Shown here: in pieces, positions 50,401-59,150 of the stretch | Layout: every line of letters begins with the position of its first letter | Position numbering within the stretch: position 1 is the stretch's first letter | Assembly (NCBI GenBank): GCA_027491155.1 | Contig: JAIXWR010000046.1 | Coordinates: 62,001-126,000 of the forward strand | DNA length: 64,000 nucleotides | Direction of reading: 5' to 3' | Source of the DNA: Verrucomicrobiaceae bacterium | GTDB taxonomy: Bacteria > Verrucomicrobiota > Verrucomicrobiia > Verrucomicrobiales > Akkermansiaceae | Notes under the pieces: generated by a model | What the model was told of the DNA's origin: nothing | The model's database searches: none | What the model saw: the letters and a program-made list of their open reading frames with translations, nothing else | Translations under genes and position numbers: made by a program

Positions 50401-52581
50401 GGGACGGCTACCCTGAACGGCGCGACGGTCAGCAACACCAACATCCTCCAGGTGGGCACCGCCACGCTCAACATCAACGCCGGGACCACGATCACGTCGC
50501 CGAAGTTCGTCACCAGCCAGGGCTCCGGCACGGTGTCGGTGGTCAACCAGACCGGCGGCACGGTGAATGTCACCGGAACGGACAGCAGCAACACCAACAC
50601 CGCTTCCTTCCTGTTCGGCCACTGGGGCAACGGGGCAGCCTCCACCTACAATCTCAGCGGAGGCACCCTCAACTCCACCGGGGCCGAACTCAGCTTGGGC
50701 TGGGATTGCCTCTCCTCCATCTTCAACCAGACCGGCGGCACCGCCAACCTGCTGGGTCTCGATCTCGGCAACGGCCGCAACAACGGAGCCGCCTACAACC
50801 TGAACAGCGGCCGGTTGAACATCGGAGCCAACGGAATCACCGCCAACGCCAACAAGCTGGTCTACCTAGGCGGCGGCACTCTCGGTGCCTTCGCCGATTG
50901 GAATTCCGCCCAGGCCATGGTGATCACCGCCAACGGCGGGAACACCACCATCGACACCCTCGATTCCGCCGATAACACCACCGCGCGGAACATCAGCCTC
51001 ACCGGTGCCCTTTCCGGCCCGGGTGGAGTGGTCAAGACCGGGGCCGGCACGCTCCTGTTCAATGGCCCCGCGCAATACGCCGGCACCACCACCGTCAATG
51101 GCGGGGTCCTGGCCGTGGATGGCAACCAGACCTTCAACCGCCTCAGCAATAACAACCAGGTCACCGTGAACAACGGCGGCACCTTCCAGATCAACGGGGT
51201 CAACGCCCTGAACTCCGCCGGCAATTCGGTGGACGTGACGGTGAACCCGGGTGGAGTCCTGAGCGTGGTAAGCGGCGGCAGCACGGCCATCACCGCTACG
51301 GGCCAGAGCCACAGCCACCTGCGCAACATCACGCTCAACGGCGGCACCGTGAATCTCGGTTACTCGGGCGCCGGCACTGCCTACAATGGCGAGTCGTTCC
51401 AGCTCAACGGCACGATCGCCGCGACCGGTTCGGCGGTTTCGACGATCCAGTATTCGAGCGGCGATTCCACCAACAGCGGCGTCGCCCTCAACGGCACCGG
51501 AACCTTCAACGTCTCCGACGTCACCGCCAGCACGGCCACGGACCTGATCGTTTCCGCGGAAATCGAGGACAACGACACCGCCGGGGACATCCTGGCCAAG
51601 ACCGGCGCGGGAACGATGGAAGTCACGGCTCCCAACAGCCACACCGGCGGCACGAACGTCAACGTGGGTCGCCTCCTCGTGAACAATACGACCGGCAGCG
51701 GCACCGGCAGCGGTGCCGTGACGGTGGCAACCGGCGCCTTCCTCGGCGGCACCGGCACCGCCGCCGGAGCCACCACGGTGAACGGCACGGTGGAACCCGG
51801 AAACCTCGCCGTCGGCACCCTGAACTTCGGCTCCACCCTCGGACTCAGCGCCGGCTCCACCTACGCGGTGGAGATCACCGGTGCCCTGACCAACGACAAG
51901 GTGGTCGCCACCGGCGCCCTGACCGCCAACGGAACCATCGCGGTGACCCTGAACGGTTACGTGCCCGTGAACAACGATACCTTCGACATCGCCGATGCGT
52001 CGGGCATCACCGGCACCCCCGCCTTCAACTTCGCGGCGGCTCCGCTCACGGCGGGACTGGTCTGGGATACCTCGCAGTTCCTCACCAACGGCACCATCCG
52101 GGTGATCACCGACGATCCTTACAACGCCTGGGCCACCGCCAACAATGTCACCCTCGGCAAGTCGGGCGATGACGATGGCGACGGCGTGACGAACCTGATG
52201 GAGTTCGCCACCAACTCGAATGCCAAGGACGGCTCGTCCGGTGCGCGGGTTTACGCGAAGATGCACAGCCTCGGCGGTGACAACGTCCTCACGCTGACCG
52301 TCGCGGTCAGGAAGCTCGCGACCTTCGCCACCGTGGCGACCCGCCAGGAAGCCACGAAGGACAAGATCCAGTATGTCATCGAGGGCACCAGCGACCTCGC
52401 CGCATGGACCGAACCGGTCACGGAGCTGAATCCGGTCGACTCCGCCGCCGTGCAAGCCGCCATCACCCCGGCCCTGCCCGCGCTGGATGCGGATTGGGAG
52501 TGGCACACCTTCCGCACCGACGGCGGTGCGACCGCCGACAGCCGCGACTTCATCCGCCTGCGGGTGGAGGAAGCTCCCTGA
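44416..52581 (+). CDS. 2,721-aa exported PATR (autotransporter-associated beta-strand repeat) protein
   Basis: A signal peptide with a long basic n-region (MKPKFTFVRYRVSRRFSIPG, cleaved near residue 38) precedes ~2,500 residues of right-handed beta-helix. It is built of PATR repeats such as LANTNTYTGATTVTNNST, LSAANTYSGATTISAGRL, LTGTNGLTGKVNVSAGIL and FNGPAQYAGTTTVNGGVL. Two 'WTG/WDG...W' caps near residues ~735 and ~1555 separate helix blocks. The C-terminus has a calcium loop (DDDGDGVTNLMEFATN) and a beta domain ending SRDFIRLRVEEAP, a divergent relative of the cluster's C-terminal module. There is no autotransporter beta-barrel, so despite the repeat's name it is not a type V autotransporter. 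Function is unknown; an adhesive or structural surface fibre is inferred. The ATG at 44416 is chosen over an upstream in-frame TTG. Confidence 0.82.
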   Translation: MKPKFTFVRYRVSRRFSIPGVLAIAVAMALASKPARAASGSWALTTGGSWGTAANWSPVAVPGNAINDTITFNTNLTANVTITLDGGRTVGDLNIGDSTTGFFSYAINAGTGGTLTMDATTSPASIDFLNAGTASATNSIGAGLTLIDATVIRSNNDKVQTLGGVINDGAATLGLTFNNDVNGTAAAAATNQGQFVLSVANTYDGGTSISDVRVASGIAAGFGTGAVSIAGAGQAYLTGGTHTNTFNLNSTGWVESAGNLGALRVEAATLSGTINLQRNSEIGVNSGTGTISGAINGSFALTKTRGALLTLTGNSNYAGITTVRDGQLRLGSAGALGNSPTVIVQNPDNPGAADTNTLQLTGGLTFGAGRTLILRNDSTSNAVNARTALENVSGTNNTWAGSIVLEGGLNQTITSAGNTLTISGNITQGVTPSTQLFIRGNGAGVLTGNLNIGSANLFKTDGGTWTFNSSGHVYSALGIGNGTLVANTTNAFNPTTAFTLGENNANNTRLTINSGFTQSFASISTFPTTNGSHTIDGAGSLDVGAGGTVVTVNEGTAVNDLTITAGIVGAGGITKAGAGNLQLNNTTSGPVAVTGGTLSGNPTLGGLTLAPGTTLAPGTTTTAGTVTTSSLALTDGTIAVNLGSNGSDLINVTNSGGLTQSGTTSITVTPNGGFSPLSTFYPVITYSGTSPGVAGFTVGTLPGRLAGSVTDTGSAIGITATNDRIIWTGAAANGNWDVNTTANWKKSSDSLGTNFLALDDVIFNDDGIAQNLIALAGTINPLRVEFAHTTGNTYRLASGTLSGEGPMPLLVNGGGTLVLANTNTYTGATTVTNNSTLEVDQSTGTLTGTSGVLVDAGSTLKLAQNNGNIAFNRNISGAGTVLVDANVSGVAGPRDVALTGNNSGFSGTLDLDPSGTFATNGTFRTNAAVNQSNLGTANVIVRDGAQLWMGGTTIANTLTLTGAGYAEPSGGPVATAATGADGSTPSVPALAYAGIGAVRMDNNGILSGNITLAGPAKIMPYNGTGTLSGTVTNTGATDDLVIGGGAAGTNVFLTGDSSGLERIWVNGGGTAGTNQLLVGNNTTTGTLGTGDVILYQDLAAATLRFQRSDGYTLGAGQKILAAHNGTATNLTKSKVTINTPGTGVVLNGGTVDLSDGTNGGNFYVGGFDGGNGINGSKLTIDAGSTVQAANFFLGDQSGISGTVDQSAGDVSVINQIRVGHYSNNTSTYTIGSGTLAITGTPLAEPSAGGEAAGVLYIGIDGTGIFNQSGGTVSVPAVVLDNRGATGGADQYNLSGGTLQLNSSYGLVGRNPDAIVALSGGTIRNTGSTVDVAINASNITTSGTTTLDTNIPGNTISLMSSITGAGTLLTTGGGVIELQPDSNTQKTSVSTGTGTQSISAILAGTSAFTKLGTGTTTLSAANTYSGATTISAGRLNLTGSVANSALTANNTTVLGGEGSAASLTFGTAGTDTATLVIDGVSPGAITSAGALTVNGTVNVDFSVLPTATTGIVVLNHGGTTATPANFALANAANFRPATFTVNPATVTMDLGKAALVWDGSTATWEIGGTENDWNGVTPENFFNNDDVTFDDSLVAANQTITMAAGLQPGSITVNNSTYTYALTGGGIAGSTGITKTGSLGLDLGGTNSYTGAVSVNNGILKITSTTALGSTAGGTTVSGTGTLDIGGIATANALNIQGEAVTISGAGVGGAGAIINSSAVDQQNAFGLVTLAGNASIGGTARWDIRGASSLLNLAGNKLTKVGSNLVYATVDGTISSGDVEVNSGTLAIWNGTVLGAGDIKVNPGAVLELSNMVAGKFDRQITLNGGSITSASTNGATSGGSVIYTAASTINNANNLTLSGAITETGGSYDLVKTGGGTLILTGTNGLTGKVNVSAGILRVPSDALLGPATGADAITLQAGGRLQAGTATAGVDLTLSSSKGITLPSGDGGFHVWTGFSLNYAGAITGPGNLTKTDGGTLVYTGTADHTGATTINGGTATLNGATVSNTNILQVGTATLNINAGTTITSPKFVTSQGSGTVSVVNQTGGTVNVTGTDSSNTNTASFLFGHWGNGAASTYNLSGGTLNSTGAELSLGWDCLSSIFNQTGGTANLLGLDLGNGRNNGAAYNLNSGRLNIGANGITANANKLVYLGGGTLGAFADWNSAQAMVITANGGNTTIDTLDSADNTTARNISLTGALSGPGGVVKTGAGTLLFNGPAQYAGTTTVNGGVLAVDGNQTFNRLSNNNQVTVNNGGTFQINGVNALNSAGNSVDVTVNPGGVLSVVSGGSTAITATGQSHSHLRNITLNGGTVNLGYSGAGTAYNGESFQLNGTIAATGSAVSTIQYSSGDSTNSGVALNGTGTFNVSDVTASTATDLIVSAEIEDNDTAGDILAKTGAGTMEVTAPNSHTGGTNVNVGRLLVNNTTGSGTGSGAVTVATGAFLGGTGTAAGATTVNGTVEPGNLAVGTLNFGSTLGLSAGSTYAVEITGALTNDKVVATGALTANGTIAVTLNGYVPVNNDTFDIADASGITGTPAFNFAAAPLTAGLVWDTSQFLTNGTIRVITDDPYNAWATANNVTLGKSGDDDGDGVTNLMEFATNSNAKDGSSGARVYAKMHSLGGDNVLTLTVAVRKLATFATVATRQEATKDKIQYVIEGTSDLAAWTEPVTELNPVDSAAVQAAITPALPALDADWEWHTFRTDGGATADSRDFIRLRVEEAP

Positions 52582-52606
52582 CCCCGGTCTCCAGGTCATC
52601 GACAAG

Positions 52607-52642
52607 CCCCCGGTCAGCGGCAAACGCTGGCCGGGGGTTTTT
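52607..52642 (+). terminator. Strong Rho-independent terminator
   Basis: A 13-pair stem (52607-52619 with 52625-52637, one T-G wobble) closes a GCAAA loop and is followed directly by TTTTT. It lies 26 bases after the stop of the 2,721-aa gene and terminates rightward transcription before the convergent lipoprotein gene. No T-run exists on the opposite strand. Confidence 0.92.
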
Positions 52643-52737
52643 GTTTCCGGCGCCAAAGGGTCCGTGCCGTGTCTGCCGCGGAAGCTTCCGGGCGGAGCAA
52701 AAGCAGGACGCCACCGGTCACCCGTAAGCCGAGCTGC

Positions 52738-53568
52738 TCACGGCGGAGGCTGCGAAAGGATCGCCTCGATCCCCTTGCGGACCTCGGGATCGCGGAAATG
52801 AGCGAGGCGGTCCGCTTGCCGGTCGGGAGCGGGACGCAGGGCCTCGGCCGCGGCGTGGAGGGCCTCGGTGCGGAGCGCGGCGTCATCGATCGACTCGACC
52901 CAGGCGGCCATCTCCGCGGGCCCGGCTTCGACCCAGGCGACGGCCACCTCTTTCAGCCCGGCGCTCCGTGCTGCCCCTTGCGGGAAGCCGGTGATCCAGC
53001 CGGCGGCATCGGCCGGCGACGCTTGAACCCATCGCTGCAGCACCTGGACCACGGCGCGGTCGCGCGAGGGCCCGGCACTCATCTGCTCGGCCACCAGCGT
53101 CGCCGCTGCCGCCGGGTCCTTGGCGGAAATGACCACCGCGATGCGGCCGAAGGCGTCCGACCGCTCTTCCGGCTGTTCCAGTTCGCTCGCCCAGGCGATC
53201 GCCTTCTGCGGATCCTCGTCGGCGAGGCGCATCGCGAAATGCCCGACCAGGCGGCGGCTCGAGGCGCTGTCGGGTGCCAGGGCGGAAAAGGCTTCGCGGG
53301 AGAGCGCGGGATCGACATCGATCGCATCCCACGCCACGGACTCGAGGATCTTCTCGCGGACTGCGGTGTCCGCTTCGCCCTTCGCCCGGTCGAAGCTGGC
53401 CCTCAGGGCGATCCGCGGGTCGGGCTCTTCCTCGTCCGCGGTCGACCTCGCGGAACTGCGGCCCGGCAAGGCCTCCGCGGAGCCGGCAGGCGGAGTGCCC
53501 ACTTCCTCCTTCTTCTTGCACGCGGTGGCGAGAAGAAGGGTGCTGGCAAGAAGAAGTCGGGATCTCAC
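52738..53568 (-). CDS. Helical-repeat lipoprotein
   Basis: Starting at the GTG at 53568 the product is 276 aa with a lipoprotein signal RSRLLLASTLLLATAC (lipobox LATAC, Cys17) followed by KKKEE. The longer ATG frame would place this signal internally and is rejected. Residues ~75-255 contain repeats of about 35-40 residues with the pattern DP-x-x-A-x-x-W followed by R-x-x-A (DPQKAIAWASELEQPEERSD, SPADAAGWITGFPQGAARSA, GPAEMAAWVESI). They predict an alpha-solenoid that binds other proteins. The start codon overlaps the stop of the upstream metalloprotease (GTGA), so the two are translationally coupled. A partner or scaffold for the secreted protease is inference. Confidence 0.8.
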   Translation of the reverse strand: MRSRLLLASTLLLATACKKKEEVGTPPAGSAEALPGRSSARSTADEEEPDPRIALRASFDRAKGEADTAVREKILESVAWDAIDVDPALSREAFSALAPDSASSRRLVGHFAMRLADEDPQKAIAWASELEQPEERSDAFGRIAVVISAKDPAAAATLVAEQMSAGPSRDRAVVQVLQRWVQASPADAAGWITGFPQGAARSAGLKEVAVAWVEAGPAEMAAWVESIDDAALRTEALHAAAEALRPAPDRQADRLAHFRDPEVRKGIEAILSQPPP

Positions 53569-56500
53569 GGGCTGACCGAAATTTGGCTGAACGACGCCGA
53601 AGCGGAAGTCGAAAGGCTGCCGGAAGAAACCGCGAGCCCGAAGTAGCAGGTGGCCGGCAAGGAGGCGGTCAGGCTGCCGACCTCGATCCAAGCCGTGCCG
53701 TCGGGGCTCTTGAACGCCGTGATGCGGTCGCCGTTGCGGACCAGGCGGACCCAGGCATTCGGCCGCACGGCGCTGCCGCTGGACGAGGTGGACGTGTTCC
53801 CGGCCAGCCCCGTGCGGCGCACCCAGCGGTAGCCGCCGTCGCCGGTCATGCCCATGAAGACATGGCGCGAGTTGGCCGCGAGGCTGTCACGGATCATCAC
53901 GCCGGCGCGGGAGGCGGAGCCGGTGCCATCGAAGGTATCGATCCGCGCCGTGATGCTCCCGTTGCTGCCCAGCGGCTGCCACACGAAATGGAGCGAGTCG
54001 TTCCTGCCGGAAAGCAAGCCGGAGCCGGTGATCTGAAATCCTCCCGCGAGCACGGCCGACGTTCCCGCGGTCGCCGCGCCGATGCCCGATTCATCCCAAG
54101 GCAGCGGCAGTCCGGCCGACGCGATCTCGATCAGCAGGGTGGCCTCGTCGAAAGCCCCGCCGGGATCCGAAGCGCGCACGGTGAACTGGTTCAAGCCGGC
54201 GCTTCCGGCAGGCGGCGTGCCGGACAAGGCGCCGTCGGGCGCGACAACGAGCCACGAAGGTCCGGCGACCAGGGAGTAAACCGGAACTTCCCCCGCATCG
54301 TCATCCGTCGCGCTGCCCGCGAGGGACGGCGCCGCGTAGGCGGCGAGCTCGGTGCCGCCGGGTCGCAGGATCGGATCGGCCGCGAAGACCGGCGCATCCG
54401 GGGCATTCGTCACCGCGATGGAAAGACTCGTCTCCGCGTGATCGCCGGCGGCATCCGTGACCCGCACGGTGAAGAGGTTCGCGCCGACGTCGGCATTCGC
54501 GGGTAGCCCGGACAGGGAACCATCCGCCGCGATCAGAAGCCAGGCGGGCCCGCCGGTCTTCGAGTAGGTGAGGATCTCCGAGGGATCGGGATCGGAGGCC
54601 TGGCCGGCGATGCTTCCGGAGTAGGCCGCGTCCTCGGTCGCAGCGGTTCCCGAAAGCGGTCCGGGCGGGAACAGCGGCGGGTCGTTCACGTTCGCGACGG
54701 TGATGGAAAGGGTTGTCTGGCTGAAGTCGCCGGCGAGATCGGTCACTCGGACCGTGAACACGTTGCTTCCCACGTCGGAATTTCCCGGAGTGCCGCCCAG
54801 GCTGCCGTCCGGACCCACCGTGAGCCAGCCGGGACCGCTGACCTTGGAGAAAGAGAAGGAGTCCGCCGGATCGATGTCCGTCGCGTTGCCCGCCAGGCTG
54901 GCGGTGAAAGGCACGTCCTCGGTCGCCGGTCCGGCCGCCAGCGTCTCCACGGTGAAGAAGGGGGCATCGTTGACGTTGGCGACCGTGACCACGAGCTGCG
55001 CCTCGTCGAACGCTCCCTCGGGATCGGTGACGCGCACGGTGAAGGAGTTCACCCCGTGATGCACGTTGCGGGGGACGCCCGAAATCGCGCCGCCCGCGCC
55101 CACCGAAAGCCAATCGGGCCCGCCGACCTTCGAGAATGTGAGGAGATCGCCGGCATCGGGATCGGACGCGGAGAGCGCTGCCGTGAAGGCGAGATCCTCG
55201 GTCGCCGCGGCAGGGATGACCGGCGATGCGAAGGATGGCGGCTGGTTGTTGCTCAGCACGGTGACCGTGACCGCCTTCGATGCCGTGCGCAGCGGATAGC
55301 CGCCGCCGATGCCCGCGTCCTGGGCGCCGACCGTCAGCGCATGCACGCCCGGCACGAGCAAGGAGGCGTCCGCCACGGTGATCCGGCCGGTGGCGACGTC
55401 GATCGCGAACCACCCGGCAACTGGCGTTCCGGTGATCGCGTGCAGGGGACTTTCGCCTTCGGGATCGGTGGCGGCCACCGTGCCGACGACCGTGCCGTTC
55501 GCGCTGCCTTCCGGGATCGTGAAGGCCGCGGGCGCTGCCGAAAACACCGGAGGAGCGTTGAGATCGAAGGGCTGGAGCGCGCTGCCGGGGATCACCGTGA
55601 TGCTTTCGATCCCCGGTCCGGTCCATGCCACGCGGACATGGTCCCCGCCGCCGCCTTCCTTCTGGAGGGTCTCGATGTAATAGGGCTGACCGGCCACCAG
55701 GCTGACCGGCTGGGACTGCTGCGAGGCATACTTGTTCCAGACATTGTAGGAGGACCACCCCGTGATGGAGGCGATCTGCACGGCACCCGTTGCCGAGGGC
55801 CCGCTGCCTAACAGAAGGCGCGAGTCGTCGTCGCTGGTGAGGTAGAAGGTGTAGTCGCCGCTGACCGGCGGCGTGACCAGCGCGCGGATCCGCGAGCCGT
55901 AGTTGTCGCCCGTGTTCTCGCCGCTTTCGAAGGCGGACAGCGTGCGGACACTGCCGGGCCGGTAGGGGTAGTTGGCATTGCCGGTGAGGCCAGCGAGCGA
56001 GGTGCCGCCGATGCCGGACCACACCTGCTGGCGGATGCCGTTGTTGGCGAAGGTGCCCGCGGGAAGCACCTGGATGGTGACGGTGCCGCTCCCGGACAAG
56101 GAGGGCACGCCGTTGTCGAAGGCCTGCACCGTCAGCGTGTACGAGGGGATGGAAGCATGGCTGAGCACCGGGGCCGCGACGGTGATGCGGCCGCTGGAGG
56201 GATCGATCGCGAAGGCGCCGCCGGCATTGCCGGCCGTGATGGCGAAGTTGCCGGGAATATCCGCCGCGTTCACGTCGGTGACGCCCACCGTGCCGACCAC
56301 CTGCCCGGCGAAGGCCTCTTCCGCGATCGTGAAGGTGGCGGGCACCACCTGGGGCGCGTAGTTCTGGAAGTAAGGCGCGGTATGGACACCGGTGAGCAAC
56401 TGCTTGCCGATCCCCGGGCCCGACCAGGCGACCGAGACGTGGTCGCCTCCCCCGCCCTCCTTGTGGCGGGCCTCGATGTAGTAGGGCTGCCCGGCGGTCA

Positions 56501-59060
56501 AGGCGACCAGTCCCGACATCTGGCTGCCGCTGTCCGGCCAACTGTAGGGATTGGTCCATCCCGACACGGAGGCGATGGCGACCGCCGAGGACGGATTGGC
56601 CGAGGTGCCGAGGCGGAGCTGGCTCGCATCGTCCGAGGAAATCCAGAAGCGGTAGCTGCCGCTCACCGGCGGGATCACGTAGCCGCGCACGGTGCTGCCG
56701 TAGTTGTCCCCGTGCTCGCCGCCGTCGAAGGTCTCCAGGAATTCCTCGCTGTCCGGCCGGTTCGGCCACTTCGAGGTGGCGGACGTCAGGTTGCTCACCG
56801 AGGTCCCGCCGATCCCTTCGAAATAGGTCCTCATCACGCCGCCGGGTTCATAGCCTGGGGCGATGTCCACGATGGTCAGGCTGACGTCGGCGGTGACCGA
56901 CTGCTGCGGGGTTCCCTGATCGGATACGCTGACGGTCAGGGTGACCGGAGTCGTCGCCGCCACCTCGATGGTGGAATTCACGCGCAACTCGCCGGTGCCG
57001 GGGTTGATCGAGAACCACCCGTTTTCGTTGCCGCCGGTGATGCTGAAACTCGGAAAGTCGAAGCGGTCCGGATCCGTGGCGGCAAGCGTCAGCAGCCGGG
57101 TGCCCGGGCGGGTCCTCTCGAGCATCGCGAGCCCGGCCCCGCTCGCCGTCGGCGGCTCGTTCGCGTTGCCCACCGTCACCACCACGCGGATCGACTCGTC
57201 CAGCCCCGGATCGCTGCCATCGGCGATCCTGACAAAGAGCTCGATATCGGGCGGATCGTCCCAGCGCAGCGACAGCGCCTCGAAATCGAGCGCCGCGGGA
57301 TTGGAGACGCTGAGCTGGCCGGTGGCCGGATCAATCGCGAACGCGCCGCCGGCATTTCCGGACTCGATGCTCCAGGCGAGCGTGGCGGCCCCGTGCCCGG
57401 CCCTCGCCGCGACGGTGCCCACGACCGTGGCCGCGGGCGAATTCTCCGCGATGGTGAAGCGGTCCGGCTTCACCCCGCCGGCCACGCTTCCGCCGACCAG
57501 ATAGGAGCCGAGCGAGGCGTAGTCCGTGTAGCCGTCCCCCAGCGGGTCGCCGCGTCCGACCCCGCTGACCCTGAGCAGGTATTCGCCGGCCGGGAGATTC
57601 GCCGAAACCGAGGCGTTGAGGCCGAGGTCCGGGTTGGCGGAAGCGACCACCGTTCCGCTGGCGGCATCGACCAGTTCGGCGAGCAGATCGAGGTTCGGAT
57701 TGGAGGAGACCGTGTTGACGTCGAGCACGACCGCTCCGCCGGCGGTGGCGAAGCGGAAGGCATCGACATCGGCGCGGGTCTCGATGATGCCTTCGTTGGA
57801 GACGCTGCCGCTCGCGGAGATCTCGAGGTAGGAGGCGGTGGCAAGCGCTTCGCCATGGTCGTCTGCCCGGTAGTCGATGTCGTTGTTGGAGACGATCAGC
57901 GCCAGATCGTCCTGCGTCTGGTTGGCGGAGAGATACTCGCCCTTGGACCACTGCGTGAGCGTCCGGTAGTAGCCCACGCCCATGATGGGAGCCCAGCCGG
58001 TGCTGCCGCTGCCGTGGCCCGCATAGTAGCCCTCCGCGGGCGAGATCCTGCCGTCGTGGCTGAGGCCGAGCGTGTGGCCCACCTCGTGCGAGATGACTTC
58101 GGCGGCCGACTTGCCGGTGCTGTAGAAGGCCCAGCACACGGTGTTGCCGGACCAGTTGTAGGACCCGATGTAGGCCACGCCGCCGGCCCCCGGGGCCGCG
58201 GTGGTGGTGGGGCTGATGACCACGTGCTGGCGACGTCCTTCCGGCGCGTTGTCGAAGACCTTGCGGTCGGTGGTCACGTTCAGGTTGAAGGCCTGGAGAT
58301 CCTCGGAAACCATCCGCCACACCTCGTGGACCTGGCTGTTGGAGGCGCCGGAGGGAGCCGCATCGAAATCGCCCCAGCCGGCGAACGGCCCCTGCTCGCC
58401 ATCGAAGTCGAGATAGATCACCCCGGTCGCGCCCGGCAGGCTCTGGAGCGGGATGACGCTTTGGTAGGAAGGAATCGGGATGTTGGTCGGATGGGTCTGC
58501 GGCGCTTCCGCGATCTCCGCGGCGGCGGGCGGGAGGGCGGCGTAGTTGAAGCAGACGATGCCGTCGCGATGCGTCTCCACCAGCTCCGGACTGCCGCCGG
58601 GACCGCTGGGTTCGACCTTCCAGCCCTGTTCGTTCGCGTCGAAAAGGATGTGCCCGACCCACTCGCCGGCCACTCCGGGCACGGTCTGGCGCTGGAAGAA
58701 AAAGCGGCCGGGTTCCGGTGCGGCGAGCCTGCCCTCGAAGCGGAGCGGCCCGCCGTTCTCATGGCGGATCGCGGCGATCTCGCCCGCGGCCTCGCGACCG
58801 TCCGGCAGGGTCATGGCGAAGCGGCTCCCCTGCACCGCCTCGCCGGCAAACCCGGGATCGAGGGCACGCGTCCGGGCGGCTCGCTCACCGCCCTTGGCCG
58901 GCAGCGCGACGACCGCCGCCCGCGCCGGCGGAACCTCCGGAGCGGCGGACCCGCCGGCGCCGGTGGCGTCAACAAGCGGATCCGAGGGAGACCGGAGCAG
59001 GACCACGCCGGTGATCGCGACGAGGGCCAGAGGGAGAAAAAGCGCGGGATTCCGTTTCAT
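53565..59060 (-). CDS. 1,831-aa exported metzincin-type metalloprotease with PA14 and Ig/cadherin-like domains
   Basis: An N-terminal hydrophobic signal or anchor (1-22) is followed by a probable propeptide. The zinc site HEVGHTLGLSH (His325, His329, His335, with Glu326) fits the metzincin pattern HExxHxxGxxH, and IMG about 25 residues later is a Met-turn candidate. A PPC-like domain (~397-520) and cadherin-like domains follow, then two PA14 domains (~744-890 and ~1007-1153; both with the SDD and KEGGGGDHVxVAW blocks). About five He_PIG/cadherin-like repeats of the form ATEDxxYxGS...FTVRVTD come next, and a concanavalin-like C-terminal domain (~1650-1831). That last domain also ends the neighbouring M60-like protein. 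A secreted protease acting on glycoprotein or extracellular matrix is inferred. Confidence 0.85.
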   Translation of the reverse strand: MKRNPALFLPLALVAITGVVLLRSPSDPLVDATGAGGSAAPEVPPARAAVVALPAKGGERAARTRALDPGFAGEAVQGSRFAMTLPDGREAAGEIAAIRHENGGPLRFEGRLAAPEPGRFFFQRQTVPGVAGEWVGHILFDANEQGWKVEPSGPGGSPELVETHRDGIVCFNYAALPPAAAEIAEAPQTHPTNIPIPSYQSVIPLQSLPGATGVIYLDFDGEQGPFAGWGDFDAAPSGASNSQVHEVWRMVSEDLQAFNLNVTTDRKVFDNAPEGRRQHVVISPTTTAAPGAGGVAYIGSYNWSGNTVCWAFYSTGKSAAEVISHEVGHTLGLSHDGRISPAEGYYAGHGSGSTGWAPIMGVGYYRTLTQWSKGEYLSANQTQDDLALIVSNNDIDYRADDHGEALATASYLEISASGSVSNEGIIETRADVDAFRFATAGGAVVLDVNTVSSNPNLDLLAELVDAASGTVVASANPDLGLNASVSANLPAGEYLLRVSGVGRGDPLGDGYTDYASLGSYLVGGSVAGGVKPDRFTIAENSPAATVVGTVAARAGHGAATLAWSIESGNAGGAFAIDPATGQLSVSNPAALDFEALSLRWDDPPDIELFVRIADGSDPGLDESIRVVVTVGNANEPPTASGAGLAMLERTRPGTRLLTLAATDPDRFDFPSFSITGGNENGWFSINPGTGELRVNSTIEVAATTPVTLTVSVSDQGTPQQSVTADVSLTIVDIAPGYEPGGVMRTYFEGIGGTSVSNLTSATSKWPNRPDSEEFLETFDGGEHGDNYGSTVRGYVIPPVSGSYRFWISSDDASQLRLGTSANPSSAVAIASVSGWTNPYSWPDSGSQMSGLVALTAGQPYYIEARHKEGGGGDHVSVAWSGPGIGKQLLTGVHTAPYFQNYAPQVVPATFTIAEEAFAGQVVGTVGVTDVNAADIPGNFAITAGNAGGAFAIDPSSGRITVAAPVLSHASIPSYTLTVQAFDNGVPSLSGSGTVTIQVLPAGTFANNGIRQQVWSGIGGTSLAGLTGNANYPYRPGSVRTLSAFESGENTGDNYGSRIRALVTPPVSGDYTFYLTSDDDSRLLLGSGPSATGAVQIASITGWSSYNVWNKYASQQSQPVSLVAGQPYYIETLQKEGGGGDHVRVAWTGPGIESITVIPGSALQPFDLNAPPVFSAAPAAFTIPEGSANGTVVGTVAATDPEGESPLHAITGTPVAGWFAIDVATGRITVADASLLVPGVHALTVGAQDAGIGGGYPLRTASKAVTVTVLSNNQPPSFASPVIPAAATEDLAFTAALSASDPDAGDLLTFSKVGGPDWLSVGAGGAISGVPRNVHHGVNSFTVRVTDPEGAFDEAQLVVTVANVNDAPFFTVETLAAGPATEDVPFTASLAGNATDIDPADSFSFSKVSGPGWLTVGPDGSLGGTPGNSDVGSNVFTVRVTDLAGDFSQTTLSITVANVNDPPLFPPGPLSGTAATEDAAYSGSIAGQASDPDPSEILTYSKTGGPAWLLIAADGSLSGLPANADVGANLFTVRVTDAAGDHAETSLSIAVTNAPDAPVFAADPILRPGGTELAAYAAPSLAGSATDDDAGEVPVYSLVAGPSWLVVAPDGALSGTPPAGSAGLNQFTVRASDPGGAFDEATLLIEIASAGLPLPWDESGIGAATAGTSAVLAGGFQITGSGLLSGRNDSLHFVWQPLGSNGSITARIDTFDGTGSASRAGVMIRDSLAANSRHVFMGMTGDGGYRWVRRTGLAGNTSTSSSGSAVRPNAWVRLVRNGDRITAFKSPDGTAWIEVGSLTASLPATCYFGLAVSSGSLSTSASASFSQISVSP

Positions 59061-59091
59061 TCAAACGGCAAAACAGGGTGAAGGGTGGGCC

Positions 59092-59121
59092 TGCACTATG
59101 CCCGAACCCGGGCACGGTGCA
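59092..59121. terminator. Hairpin between the two metalloprotease genes
   Basis: TGCAC/GTGCA and TGCCCG/CGGGCA halves form a 30-base nearly perfect hairpin, 30 bases after the stop of the M60-like gene and before the start of the metzincin gene. Neither side has a T-run, so partial termination or mRNA-end protection between the two giant genes is possible but unproven. Confidence 0.45.
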
Positions 59122-59150
59122 AGGACGGATCCGGATCACGCGCCTGTCCC

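Noticed and set aside
44416-52581. Classical type V autotransporter
   Set aside because: No C-terminal beta-barrel of about 280 residues ending in an aromatic residue is present.
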